From positions 1,054,001-1,118,000 of the forward strand of contig NZ_AP024646.1 of assembly GCF_019977235.1 (NCBI RefSeq): a stretch of 64,000 bases of DNA, read 5' to 3'. This DNA comes from Arthrobacter sp. StoSoilB5 (GTDB lineage: Bacteria > Actinomycetota > Actinomycetes > Actinomycetales > Micrococcaceae). A program made the translations under genes and the position numbers. Within the stretch, counting starts at the first letter, position 1. Each line of letters starts with the position of its first letter. Of the stretch, positions 42,662 to 52,178 are shown in pieces. The notes below the pieces were generated by a model. It made no database searches and was not told the DNA's origin. It saw only the letters and a program-made list of their open reading frames with translations.

Positions 42662-45600
42662 ATGCCGCTGCCCCAGCCGGTTTCTCCGGCTATCACCTCA
42701 CCTCCAACCACCCCTCTCAGCAGCCCATCCACTCCAGGCCACCCGGAGGTGGACTGTGGCATCGGCACCTGGGACAAACTGCTCTATGGGAACCACCGGT
42801 TCGTCGTGGAAGTTCTCCATGGAAGTGCGCGCAATGCACAGCGCGTGTTCATACCTTGGCGGCGCCAGGACGCGGATCCGGCAGCCGTGGAGGTCATCGT
42901 GGTCTCCGCTTCATCCGGAAACAGGGTCCGGAACGTCATAGTCGAAGAGGCCACCAAGGAGTTTGGCAGCATCGTCTTCGAAGCAATCGACGGCCAAGGA
43001 ATCTACTACGTCTATTACTTGCCGTACGCGATGCTGGGCAAAGCCCACTATCCACAGGCGGAGTACCTCCCGCATCGGCCCGCCGCGGAACCCGGGTGGG
43101 CCGCCGGCGTCGTGGGCTCGTTGGGGGCGGCAACCGTCCAAACAGGGAACAAGGGAGACGCGCTGCCTGCCGCCAGGGTGCTTCGGTATGAAGCCGCCAG
43201 TGAGCGGGACTCGTTCGCACCAATGAACTTCACTGCCCGTAAGGATGAGCTGGAGGCGCTGCACGCCAGGCATGCCGGGACGGCCTTCCTTCTCTTTCCT
43301 GAAGACCGGCTGAACCCAATTTCCATGCGGGAGGCAATCCCGGCGCACTGGTCCATCGATGGTCCGTCCCCTACTTTCCGCGGCAGCGCACAACCGGGCG
43401 AGGACTATGTGGTGCAGCTTGGCATGTACGCCCTGGATGACCTGGGTGGCATCACTGTGGGCGTGCAAGCGCCGGCGGGCGGCCACTGCATCAACACCAG
43501 CGGCCTGGATCGCCTCGGCCAACCGTTGCGAAAGGCCCTGCAAGTTCCCGCAGGCAAAGTGCAGGCGCTGTTCGTGATCCTGCCCATTCCGGCGGAAGCC
43601 GCTGGCAGCACCTTCGCCGCCACCATCACCGTCACAGCGACTGGTGCGCAGGCCCAGACAGTGGACGTGGTACTGGACGTCGAGCCCAACGAATCGGCGG
43701 ATCCAGACATCCTCACTGGCGGCTTTGGCGATCCACGGTACCTGAGGCGACTCGCTTGGCTCGATTCGGCGATGGCCCAGGATACGGAACTCGTGGCGCC
43801 CTTCACTGCGGTGACCCTGGATGAAGCCACCCGGACCTTGGGCATCCTCGGCAGGGAGCTGAAACTGGCGCCTTCAGGGCTTCCGGAGCAGGTGACGTCC
43901 ACGTTCACGGCGGACGTCACCGCAACTGATGGTCCCGGCGTCGATGTTCTCGTGACCCCAACAACCCTGGAAGTGGATGGAATCGACTGGGAGTATTCGC
44001 TGCTGGAATTCTTGGTGGAAGGTCCGGCACGCATTTCGTGGCGGTGCACGTGGAACGGTTACCGGGGCCTGAATCGCGGGAGGGCTGCAGTATCGCTGGA
44101 GCTTTACGGCGTTCTCGACGCCGATGGGGCGGTTTCGTACTCCCTGCGGCTGGCGCCAAAGGAGGCCTTTGACGTGTCCGACGTCGGGTTGCAGCTTATG
44201 TTCCATGAGGCGGCGGTTCCGTTCGCCATGGGTTTGGGCGTTCCGGGTGGGCGCCGACCGGAGTCCCTGGACTGGGCGTGGGAGGTGGCGACGAAGAACC
44301 AGGACGCACTCTGGCTCGGAGGCGTGAACGCTGGAATCCAGCTGGCGCTGAGGGACGCCAACTACCAACGGCCCCTCAACACGAACTTCTACCGGGAAAA
44401 GCCTCTCGTGGAGCCGGTGTCCTGGGCCAACCGGGACTGGGCCAACGGGCAAGGGGGGAGCGGGAACGGAAGCGAGGTTCGGGGCAGAGTCACACTGCGT
44501 ACTGTGGGGCACAAAGTCTGCCTTCGTGCCTCGAGTGGCGCCCGGATGTTAAGTCCAGGGGAAGACCTCGACTTCAACTTCCGGCTGTTGCTGACCCCTT
44601 TCAAGCCGATCGAACCCGGGGAACATCTGGCCAAGCGATACTTTCACGCGCCGGCCGAGCCGGAAGCCATCAAAGAGTCCGGAGCCACAGTGGTCAATGT
44701 GCACCATGCCACCTCCCCGGCACCGTACATCAACGACCCCCTGCTCACCGCGAACGCCCTGCGGGACTACGTGGCCGCCTGTCATCGGAACGGCTTGAAA
44801 GCCAAGGTCTACAACACGGTCCGTGAACTCACGTTCCATAGCCCCGAACTCCTGCCGCTGTTGCAGCTGGATCACGAAGTCTTCAGCGACGGTCCAGGCG
44901 CAGGACACATGTGGCTGCAGGAACATGCCGGGGACGGATATGTCTCGGCGTGGTTCGCTCCGAATGTGGATGACATCGCCGTGGTGACCACGGGCGGCTC
45001 AAGGTGGGAAAACTTCTACGTGCGCAGCCTGGCGGAACTATCCAAGGGCGACGACGGAATCGACGGAATCTACCTGGACGACATCGCCTTTGACCGCCAT
45101 GCGATGCTGCGTGTCCGGAAGGTCCTTGAACGGGCGTGCCGATCCAGGGGGCTGGAAGGCCCTGAAATCGACCTCCACTCTGCCAACCAGTTCACCGCAC
45201 ATGACGGATACGCATCCTCGGCCAATCTGTACATGGAGCAGTTGCCGTATGTGGATCGGCTCTGGCTGGGGGAGTACTTCGACTACAACACCACCGATCC
45301 CTACTACTGGCTGGTGGAATTGTCCGGCATTCCGTTTGGCCTCATGGGCGAGATGCTCCAGGACGGCGGAAATCCGTGGCGCGGCATGGTGTTCGGCATG
45401 ACGGGCAGGGCACCGGCCGTGGACAATGGACCGCTCTGGAAATTCTGGGCGGAGAACGGGCTGGAACGTGGACGGATGGTGGGGCATTGGGATCCAGATG
45501 CTCCGGTGCACACCAGCCACCCCGGCATCCTGGCTACTACGTGGTTCACGGAGAGGGGCATAGTCATAGCGCTGGCCTCCTGGGCCGAGGAGACTGTGGC

Positions 45601-45757
45601 TGTGACCTTGAATTTCCGTGCTGGAGAAACCTACCCCGCCGATAGCAACATGGAAGCGCCCGCTATCCAAGGCTTCCAATCCGCCATGAGCTACAAGCCA
45701 GGCGACCACATCACCGTTGCGCCGCAACGTGGCGCGCTCCTCACGATCGGATACTGA
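42662..45757 (+). CDS. Large DUF6067-like glycoside hydrolase-type protein
   Basis: A 1031-aa protein without signal peptide. The N-terminal half is beta-rich and the C-terminal half (about 650-950) looks like a TIM-barrel hydrolase: Y-L-D-D-I-A-F-D near 805, D-L-H-S-A-N near 840 and L-W-L-G-E-Y-F-D-Y near 868 offer acidic residues suited to catalysis. I recognise it as resembling the DUF6067/GH123-like group, but no activity is known to me. ATG 42662 has AGGAG 8-9 nt upstream. It ends 1 bp before the DUF5107-like gene and follows the GH32 gene by 147 bp, so it is probably part of the fructan regulon or handles a linked glycan. Confidence 0.65.
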   Translation: MPLPQPVSPAITSPPTTPLSSPSTPGHPEVDCGIGTWDKLLYGNHRFVVEVLHGSARNAQRVFIPWRRQDADPAAVEVIVVSASSGNRVRNVIVEEATKEFGSIVFEAIDGQGIYYVYYLPYAMLGKAHYPQAEYLPHRPAAEPGWAAGVVGSLGAATVQTGNKGDALPAARVLRYEAASERDSFAPMNFTARKDELEALHARHAGTAFLLFPEDRLNPISMREAIPAHWSIDGPSPTFRGSAQPGEDYVVQLGMYALDDLGGITVGVQAPAGGHCINTSGLDRLGQPLRKALQVPAGKVQALFVILPIPAEAAGSTFAATITVTATGAQAQTVDVVLDVEPNESADPDILTGGFGDPRYLRRLAWLDSAMAQDTELVAPFTAVTLDEATRTLGILGRELKLAPSGLPEQVTSTFTADVTATDGPGVDVLVTPTTLEVDGIDWEYSLLEFLVEGPARISWRCTWNGYRGLNRGRAAVSLELYGVLDADGAVSYSLRLAPKEAFDVSDVGLQLMFHEAAVPFAMGLGVPGGRRPESLDWAWEVATKNQDALWLGGVNAGIQLALRDANYQRPLNTNFYREKPLVEPVSWANRDWANGQGGSGNGSEVRGRVTLRTVGHKVCLRASSGARMLSPGEDLDFNFRLLLTPFKPIEPGEHLAKRYFHAPAEPEAIKESGATVVNVHHATSPAPYINDPLLTANALRDYVAACHRNGLKAKVYNTVRELTFHSPELLPLLQLDHEVFSDGPGAGHMWLQEHAGDGYVSAWFAPNVDDIAVVTTGGSRWENFYVRSLAELSKGDDGIDGIYLDDIAFDRHAMLRVRKVLERACRSRGLEGPEIDLHSANQFTAHDGYASSANLYMEQLPYVDRLWLGEYFDYNTTDPYYWLVELSGIPFGLMGEMLQDGGNPWRGMVFGMTGRAPAVDNGPLWKFWAENGLERGRMVGHWDPDAPVHTSHPGILATTWFTERGIVIALASWAEETVAVTLNFRAGETYPADSNMEAPAIQGFQSAMSYKPGDHITVAPQRGALLTIGY

Positions 45758-45758
45758 C

Positions 45759-47726
45759 ATGTCTGCCATTTCAACGTCCAACCTCGCCGTCACCACCATT
45801 TCCCTGACCATGGCGGATATCGGTCCCCTCAACCCCTTGCCGGTAGTGGCCGCGGAACTCGATCAGCCGTACACCGTGGGTGAGGGAGTGCCGGAAGAAC
45901 TCCAAGCGGCGGCCAGGTACGGAGTGGTGTCCAACGTATACCCCTATCTCATGCAGGACGGTTATAGCCGGGAGGCGGCACCCAAGGAGCTGCCCGCCGT
46001 CGTGCTTGAGAACAGCAAACTCAGGGCGACCGTCATACCGTCCTTGGGCGGCCGTATCTGGGAGTTGTTCGACAAAGTGACGGGCAAGCAGCTCCTCCAC
46101 ACCCACGGCGCGCCCCAGCTGGCCAACATCGCGCTGCGAAAGGCCTGGTTCGCGGGCGGCCTGGAGTGGAACATCGGCACGCGAGGGCACTCACCCACCA
46201 GTTGCGATCCACTGCACACTGCAATCGTCCATACCGTGGACGGTAAGCACATCCTGAGGGTGTGGGAGTTCGAGCGGCTGCGGGAAGTGGTCTTCCAGGT
46301 GGACATATGGTTGCCTGCAGAATCGGAGGTGCTCTTCGCAGCAGTGCGCATCCGCAACCCCAACGACCACGACGTTCCGATGTATTGGTGGAGCAACGCG
46401 GCTATTCCGGAGACCGACCGCACGCGCGTGATCGCCCCCGCCGACGAAGCTTTTGGCAGCGACTACGCCACGGACATCACCCGTGTCCGGCCCACGGACC
46501 ACAACGGCTACGACGGCACGTGGTTGGTCAACAGCCCGCATGCCGCGGATTTCTTCTTTGACATCGATCCTTCCGAACGGCGCTGGGTTGTGGCTGCGGA
46601 CGACGACGGCGACGGGCTGGCGATGTTGTCCACCAGTCGGCTTCGGGGAAAGAAGCTTTTTGTCTGGGGACAGGGCCAGGGAGGCAAGCGGTGGCAGGAG
46701 TGGTTGAGCCCGGGCGCAGGTCCCTACGCCGAGATCCAGGCCGGGTTGGCGCAAACCCAGTTCGAGCACCTGATCATGCCGGCGGGTGCGCAGTGGTCCT
46801 GGGTGGAGGCCTATGGCAACGGGCGTCTGGACCCGGGCACCTCCCACGGAGCGGACTGGGATGCCGCCGTGATCCACGCCGGCCAGCGCCTGGAAGAGCT
46901 GCTGCCCCACGAAGACCTGGAGGCCATGCTGCCCGCCGCCATCAGCGATGCCGACGTCCCGCCGTCCACAATGCTGCTCCACGGCAGCGGTTGGGGTGTG
47001 GTGGAACGGGCGCGGCGCCGTAGGACAGGCAAGCGTTGGATCGATGAGAGCGGCACGCCGTTCGTGGCGGAAAGCGTGACGGCGGAGCAGGAGCCGTGGC
47101 TGGAACTGTTGAAGGGAAAAGCGTTCGACGGCGCGCCCAGCTTTGTTGCCGGAACTGACTGGGAGGAGCTGCTTGAGGGACAGGAGAGTCCTGAGGCCCG
47201 CTTCCATGTGGCCACGATGAGGCATGCCCGGCAAGAACTGGAAGGAGCCAAGGAAGCATATCGCGAGGTGCTTGCTGCAGGGGGCGTCCGGCCGGAGACC
47301 ATGGCGCTCGCGCATCGGGGACTGGGGTTGGCACTCCTGGCCGAGGGTGCGGATGATGAGGGCACGGATCATGAGGCAACGGTTCATGAGGGGCTTGAGC
47401 AACTGGGGAACGGAGTTCAAGCGGACCCGTCCAACACCGCATTGCTTACCGAGGCTGTGACACTCAGCATCCGCCACGAGGACCCATCCCAGGCACTGGA
47501 ACTGGTGGAGTCGGCACCCAAGGAGGGTGCCGCCGTCGGGCGTTTGAGGTTCCTCAGGGCATTGGCACTTGCCCGGCTCGGCAAGGCGGGCGAGGCTGCT
47601 GCCATCCTGCGGGCAGGGGTGGAGATACCGGACCTCCGCGAAGGGGAAGATGCGATAGCGGCGCTCTGGGAAGAAGTCTGTCCGGGCGAAGCTGTGCCCT
47701 TCAACTACCAATTCGGAATGCACTAG
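45759..47726 (+). CDS. DUF5107-like protein with C-terminal TPR-like repeats
   Basis: A 655-aa protein, apparently cytoplasmic. The first about 390 residues resemble DUF5107, a galactose-mutarotase-like beta-sandwich (P-S-L-G-G-R-I-W-E-L near 95 is the aldose-epimerase-type start; G-G-L-E-W-N near 135). The rest is Ala/Glu/Leu-rich helical repeats resembling TPRs. Translation starts at ATG 45759, one base after the stop of the DUF6067-like gene. A carbohydrate-binding or epimerase/lyase role is plausible; no reaction can be assigned. Confidence 0.7.
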   Translation: MSAISTSNLAVTTISLTMADIGPLNPLPVVAAELDQPYTVGEGVPEELQAAARYGVVSNVYPYLMQDGYSREAAPKELPAVVLENSKLRATVIPSLGGRIWELFDKVTGKQLLHTHGAPQLANIALRKAWFAGGLEWNIGTRGHSPTSCDPLHTAIVHTVDGKHILRVWEFERLREVVFQVDIWLPAESEVLFAAVRIRNPNDHDVPMYWWSNAAIPETDRTRVIAPADEAFGSDYATDITRVRPTDHNGYDGTWLVNSPHAADFFFDIDPSERRWVVAADDDGDGLAMLSTSRLRGKKLFVWGQGQGGKRWQEWLSPGAGPYAEIQAGLAQTQFEHLIMPAGAQWSWVEAYGNGRLDPGTSHGADWDAAVIHAGQRLEELLPHEDLEAMLPAAISDADVPPSTMLLHGSGWGVVERARRRRTGKRWIDESGTPFVAESVTAEQEPWLELLKGKAFDGAPSFVAGTDWEELLEGQESPEARFHVATMRHARQELEGAKEAYREVLAAGGVRPETMALAHRGLGLALLAEGADDEGTDHEATVHEGLEQLGNGVQADPSNTALLTEAVTLSIRHEDPSQALELVESAPKEGAAVGRLRFLRALALARLGKAGEAAAILRAGVEIPDLREGEDAIAALWEEVCPGEAVPFNYQFGMH

Positions 47727-47906
47727 GCATTTGGACGGCGCTGGGGCCGGCGATCTGTTGGAGCAGGTTTTCGGACCTCACCCCCTCGGGCAGGACGACC
47801 GGCCCATCCGCATGACTTGTGGCAAAACCCATCGCGGCGGCCAGCTAGCAGGACCCCAGGAGGACGCATCCCTTCTCCCTCTGCTTGCGGGCTAGGTTGG
47901 CCACGC
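47727..47906. other. Intergenic space between convergent genes
   Basis: 180 bp between the DUF5107-like gene and the convergent M23 lipoprotein gene. No clear terminator hairpin or gene was seen. Confidence 0.4.
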
Positions 47907-49667
47907 TCATGGAGTTGGGGTGGGCGTGGGCGTGGCCGTGATGGTTGGGGTCGGCGTGGCCGTGATGGTTGTGGTGGGGGCAGCGGTGGTTGTTGGCGTC
48001 GTTGTGGACGTTGCGGTGGGAACCGTGGTGGTTGTTGGACTGAACGTCGGCGTGGATTCCGATGTGGGCGTGGGGGTAGCGGTTGGTGTTGGGGTTGGTG
48101 TTGGTGTTGGTGTTGGTGTTGGGGTGGCGGTTGGTGTTGGGGTCGGCGTGGGGGTAGCGGTCGGCGTGGGGGTAGCGGTTGGTGTTGGGGTGGCGGTTGG
48201 GGTGGCGGTTGGTGTTAGGGAAGCGGTCGGAGTCGGCGTGGGCGTAGCCGTTGGAGTTGGAGCGGGCGTAGCAGTTGGAGTGGCAGCCGGCTCAGCGGTC
48301 GGAGTCGCCGGCTCGCCAAGCGATTGGCCGAGCGACCACTGCGGTACCTCGCCAATCGGCGTCGTTCCTGTTGGCGAGAAGCTCGTTAGTTGGAGGAAAG
48401 CAACCGACGATTCATGATCCAGGGGAATCAGGCTCCACGATGACGGGTTCGCCAGGACGCCATTCGCAATCGTTTCAAAGTGAAGGTGGCATCCCGTCGA
48501 CCAACCGGTGGAGCCGACCAAGCCGATGACTTCTCCGGCCTCCACTACCTGCCCTTTGCGCACGGCACCGGCCTGGAGGTGGTTGTACGTAGTGATCAGC
48601 CCGTTGCCGTGATCGATTTCAATCCGGTTGCCTCCGCCCCAGGCATGCCAGCCCACCGCGCGCACGTAGCCGTCATCGGCAGCATGAACCGGTGTGCCAC
48701 AGGCCGCGGCGAAGTCCTGCCCTGTATGAAATTCACCGGGGGATCCAGTGATCGGACTGGTGCGCGGCCCGAAAGGTGAACTTGGATGCAGGTTCAGGAG
48801 CGGGGACATCAAAGTGCCCGTTGCTGGCCGTGCATGACCAAGGGCAGCGCTACCAACTGATGGTTGCCACCAACCGCCGCCGCTGTAACAAGTGCTGGCT
48901 GCCGGAAGAACCTGGGAGCTCAGGAAACCCACGATCTCCTGGGCCAATCCCCGGTACTTGGTGTAGTGGTCTGGATCTTGATTCCGCTGTACTTGGTGGA
49001 TTGCCAAACTGGAGGGCAGAAGCTGCCAGTCCTTGATGCCCTTCAGGGCGAGAAAGAAACTGGTTGCGCTAACGAACGGATCCATGCGGTCGGCATAGGA
49101 GCCCCATGCCCCGTTGGCGCGCTGCTGGAACAGCCCGCGGGAGTCCGGCCCGGCGGCGTCGCCGAAGTCCTTGCTCTCAAGAGACGATTCTCCAAGCGCG
49201 GCTTGGACGCCAAGGATTTGGGCATCAAGTGGCAGCCCCAGTTTGTCCGCCGCCACCATGATGGTCGAAGCGTTGCGGAGTTGGAGGTCTGACGGGACGC
49301 CGCCCGTGGATACTACTCCGAAGCCCGGAACAGTTTGTTGACACAGCGCCGCACCCAAGGGGTTCGTGGGAGCAGATTGAGGCGCCGCTGAAGAGGGGGT
49401 TGCCTGAATCGTAGGGTCATTTGTGGAACGGTTGGCTCCAGAAGGCTCGTCCGTCGATGAGCTTGCGGGTATCTGCTGGATGGCTGAGGGCGCCGTGGTG
49501 GCTGCTCCAGACTGGAAGCAGCCAAGCAGGACCGCCGCCGCAACCACCGCCAGTGGAAACCGGGCGTGCCTACGGAGCCGCGTTGGGCCTTTGTCAGAAG
49601 GTTTGTTGTTCACAAGTCCCGGCCCCGGACGCGGGCCGGGGCCCGGTGAAAAGCGTTGGAGGTCCAC
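47907..49667 (-). CDS. Lipoprotein with lytic-transglycosylase-like and M23 peptidase domains and Thr-Pro tail
   Basis: A 586-aa cell-envelope protein. A basic then hydrophobic stretch ends in L-L-G-C (Cys50), a lipobox. Residues about 130-260 look like a lysozyme/transglycosylase-like domain (A-L-G-E-S-S-L-E-S, Glu160; S-R-G-L-F-Q-Q-R). Residues about 295-415 are an M23 zinc endopeptidase with H-T-G-Q-D-F (His314, Asp318) and G-C-H-L-H-F (His394, His396). The last about 135 residues are T-P-T-A-T-P-type repeats. It should remodel peptidoglycan. The GTG start at 49667 lacks a good ribosome site and a GC-rich hairpin lies just inside it (about 49617-49645); GTG 49613 is an alternative. Confidence 0.85.
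   Translation of the reverse strand: MDLQRFSPGPGPRPGPGLVNNKPSDKGPTRLRRHARFPLAVVAAAVLLGCFQSGAATTAPSAIQQIPASSSTDEPSGANRSTNDPTIQATPSSAAPQSAPTNPLGAALCQQTVPGFGVVSTGGVPSDLQLRNASTIMVAADKLGLPLDAQILGVQAALGESSLESKDFGDAAGPDSRGLFQQRANGAWGSYADRMDPFVSATSFFLALKGIKDWQLLPSSLAIHQVQRNQDPDHYTKYRGLAQEIVGFLSSQVLPAASTCYSGGGWWQPSVGSAALGHARPATGTLMSPLLNLHPSSPFGPRTSPITGSPGEFHTGQDFAAACGTPVHAADDGYVRAVGWHAWGGGNRIEIDHGNGLITTYNHLQAGAVRKGQVVEAGEVIGLVGSTGWSTGCHLHFETIANGVLANPSSWSLIPLDHESSVAFLQLTSFSPTGTTPIGEVPQWSLGQSLGEPATPTAEPAATPTATPAPTPTATPTPTPTASLTPTATPTATPTPTATPTPTATPTPTPTPTATPTPTPTPTPTPTPTATPTPTSESTPTFSPTTTTVPTATSTTTPTTTAAPTTTITATPTPTITATPTPTPTP
47910..48306 (-). repeat. Low-complexity Thr-Pro-Thr coding repeat
   Basis: About 400 bp of imperfect GTTGGTGTTGGGGT-type repeats (plus strand) encode runs of T-P and A-T-P at the C-terminus of the M23 lipoprotein. 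Near-identical units in tandem make the stretch prone to length change. Confidence 0.85.
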
Positions 49668-49825
49668 ACCATTGTCTGGATCCGATCACTGCATATTACG
49701 GGTACTGCAGGTCTATGGGAATGACAGGCTCACGTCAAGCCATGTGTGCGCAAACATCGCAACTCAATCAGAGTCAGGCGTGTCCAAATCCAGATGCTTG
49801 GCTAAGTCAAACAAGGTAAGTTGGC

Positions 49826-52060
49826 ATGGTGACCCCCTCCGTGAAGCCTGCCATTGACCGCGCCCCCGGGATCTCCAAGGAGATCGAGGACGCAGCTTGG
49901 TATGTGCTGGGCCCGGCACTTCAAGGGAAACCTTCAGCCCTGGATGGACGCACGCTGACATGGACGGCAGACGCCGCCGGGGAGCTGCTCGAACGTCTGG
50001 AGCGCGGGGTGGAAGACTCCAAAGCGCCCATGATGACCAACCTCCGGCAAAACCTTGACGGCGCGTCCCGGGAAGCCAAGCTGCTGGCCGTTGAACTACT
50101 CTTCCTGCAGTCGCTGCCATTGGCCCATGAGGTCAAGTCCCTCAGGGTCAAGCGAGCACGTGTCGCCGAGGCGGCATCGTGGGTGGAACCTCCCATCGAG
50201 TTGCCGGAACAGCTCTACGAGGGCATGACGGACCACGGCGTGATCCGCGACCGGACCGCGGAGTTCAACTGGACCATTTGGGACCACCTGAAGTGGCTGT
50301 GCCGTTTCGTGGCCCATGTGGACAGCCAAAGCACGGAAACCATCAACCAGGCGCTGGCCGACCCCTTAAAGTTCCACGAACTTGCTGTTGGAACACCGGA
50401 GGACCAGCCAGCCCTGCGCCGCAGCATTGAGTATTTGGTGTGGCCCAGCTACTTCGAGCCCGTGGTGGCTGACGTGGAGCGCCGGGAGATTCGTGACGCT
50501 TTCGCCTCGCTCGTTGGGGGTGCCGAGGGCGATACCGAGGAAGACATCACCGCGGACGTCCACCGGATCCGGCTGCACCTGGACGAACAAGCGGGCCAGC
50601 GCATCGACTGGTACGCCCGGCAGTTGGTCAGCCAATGGCGGAAGGTGGGAGACCCCGGCCGCCGGTCCTGGCTGTTGCGGACGCATCACGACAACGCTGA
50701 TCTGCTGGCCGCCTGGGTGGCTGAAGAGACGGCCACACTGGATGTTGAGCACCTCCGCTCGCTTTCTGCGGGAGTAACCGCAGGCGTGGTCCAGCATGCC
50801 GTGGACGAGGATTACAAGCACCTGGGCTATGTGGAGCGCGAGGACACCAAGACGGCGGTCTTCGCCTTCCTGACGGTGATGAAGCCGGGGGACCTCACCC
50901 TCTACCAGCACGCCGGACGCGTCCGGGTTGGCGTGGTCCTCGGCGAGCCCGAGCACCATGAGGACAACCGGCGCATCCGCCGCAAGGTCCGGTGGTTCGA
51001 TGACAGTTACGCCATCACGGAACTCCCACGCCACGCGCAGCGGCAACTGTCAACGCCCGGCATCATCGTGGATGTCACCAGGGTTATTCAGGCCCTGCAG
51101 GAACTCCTCCCGGTAGAAGCCGAAACCGATGGCGAGGATGAAGCGCCGCCCACCGCCGTCGTCGAGGTTGTCCAGCAAGGTTTCCGGCCCCTGACGGAAG
51201 GGTTCGCGGCGTCCCTTCACATGGACCTCGAGCCCTTGAAGGAGATCGCAGAACTGCTCGAAGAGAACCGCCAACTGGTTCTTTATGGCCCGCCGGGTAC
51301 CGGCAAAACGTACCTTGCCAAGCACCTCGCTGCCGAGCTCGCAGGCGACAGCACTGATGAACGCGTGAAGCTGGTGCAGTTCCACCCGTCGTACGCGTAC
51401 GAGGATTTCTTTGAAGGTTACCGGCCGGACAAGACCGACGACGGCCAGGTCTCCTTTAAGCTCGTCGCCGGGCCCCTGCGTCGGCTCGCTGAGGAAGCTG
51501 CCAAACCGGAGAACGCACACAAGCCGTACTTCCTGATCATCGACGAAATGAACCGTGCCAACCTGGCCAAGGTGTTCGGCGAGCTGTACTTCCTGCTCGA
51601 ATATCGTGACGATCGCATCTACCTGCAGTACAGCCCGAACGAGCCTTTCAGCTTGCCGGACAACCTCTACATCATCGGCACCATGAACACAGCTGACCGT
51701 TCCATCGCCATGATGGACGCCGCCATCCGGCGTCGTTTCGCGTTCATCGAGCTGCATCCCAAGGTGGAACCGGTCAGGGGCTCGCTGCGGCGCTTCCTTG
51801 AAGCCCGGGGCTTGGACACGCTCAATGCGGATCTCCTGGACGCCCTCAATGACGCCATCGATGATTGGGACCGGGACTTGATGATTGGGCCGTCGTACTT
51901 CATGAAGAACGCTGCCCAGAACCCCACAGGGCTTCGCAGGATCTGGAAGTACGAGCTCATGCCGTTGTTGGAGGAGCACTACCACGGGCAACTGAACCGC
52001 GCGCAGCTTGAGGAACGCTTCGGCCTGGACCAATTGCTGGGACGACTTGCTGCCCGCTAA
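49826..52060 (+). CDS. mcrB: McrB-type AAA+ GTPase subunit of a modification-dependent restriction system
   Basis: A 744-aa protein. The C-terminal motor has Walker A G-P-P-G-T-G-K-T near residue 488, Walker B L-I-I-D-E-M-N-R-A-N near 570 and the McrB hallmark G-T-M-N-T-A-D-R-S near 630. The N-terminal half differs from E. coli McrB; residues about 330-420 (G-Y-V-E-R-E-D, K-P-G-D-L-T-L-Y, V-R-V-G-V-V-L-G-E) resemble EVE/PUA-type modified-base readers, a tentative call. With McrC it should cleave DNA bearing modified bases, a defence against phage or foreign methylated DNA. ATG 49826 follows AAGGTAAG. Confidence 0.88.
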   Translation: MVTPSVKPAIDRAPGISKEIEDAAWYVLGPALQGKPSALDGRTLTWTADAAGELLERLERGVEDSKAPMMTNLRQNLDGASREAKLLAVELLFLQSLPLAHEVKSLRVKRARVAEAASWVEPPIELPEQLYEGMTDHGVIRDRTAEFNWTIWDHLKWLCRFVAHVDSQSTETINQALADPLKFHELAVGTPEDQPALRRSIEYLVWPSYFEPVVADVERREIRDAFASLVGGAEGDTEEDITADVHRIRLHLDEQAGQRIDWYARQLVSQWRKVGDPGRRSWLLRTHHDNADLLAAWVAEETATLDVEHLRSLSAGVTAGVVQHAVDEDYKHLGYVEREDTKTAVFAFLTVMKPGDLTLYQHAGRVRVGVVLGEPEHHEDNRRIRRKVRWFDDSYAITELPRHAQRQLSTPGIIVDVTRVIQALQELLPVEAETDGEDEAPPTAVVEVVQQGFRPLTEGFAASLHMDLEPLKEIAELLEENRQLVLYGPPGTGKTYLAKHLAAELAGDSTDERVKLVQFHPSYAYEDFFEGYRPDKTDDGQVSFKLVAGPLRRLAEEAAKPENAHKPYFLIIDEMNRANLAKVFGELYFLLEYRDDRIYLQYSPNEPFSLPDNLYIIGTMNTADRSIAMMDAAIRRRFAFIELHPKVEPVRGSLRRFLEARGLDTLNADLLDALNDAIDDWDRDLMIGPSYFMKNAAQNPTGLRRIWKYELMPLLEEHYHGQLNRAQLEERFGLDQLLGRLAAR

Positions 52061-52178
52061 GGCCGTCCCGCCGCGGCCGCGACGGCCACCAGCCAGCGCG
52101 GGCCCAGCAAAGACGGGCCAAACCAGCACGGGGTCGGCCAACACAAGCCCGGCCAACACAGGTCCGCGGCACATCGTC

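Noticed and set aside
46191..47723. 510-codon minus-strand frame opposite the DUF5107-like gene
   Set aside because: GC-bias shadow; the plus-strand gene is adjacent to its operon partner and has a domain-like pattern.
47910..48306. CRISPR-like or satellite DNA
   Set aside because: The repeats keep the reading frame and encode a Thr-Pro tail of a lipoprotein.
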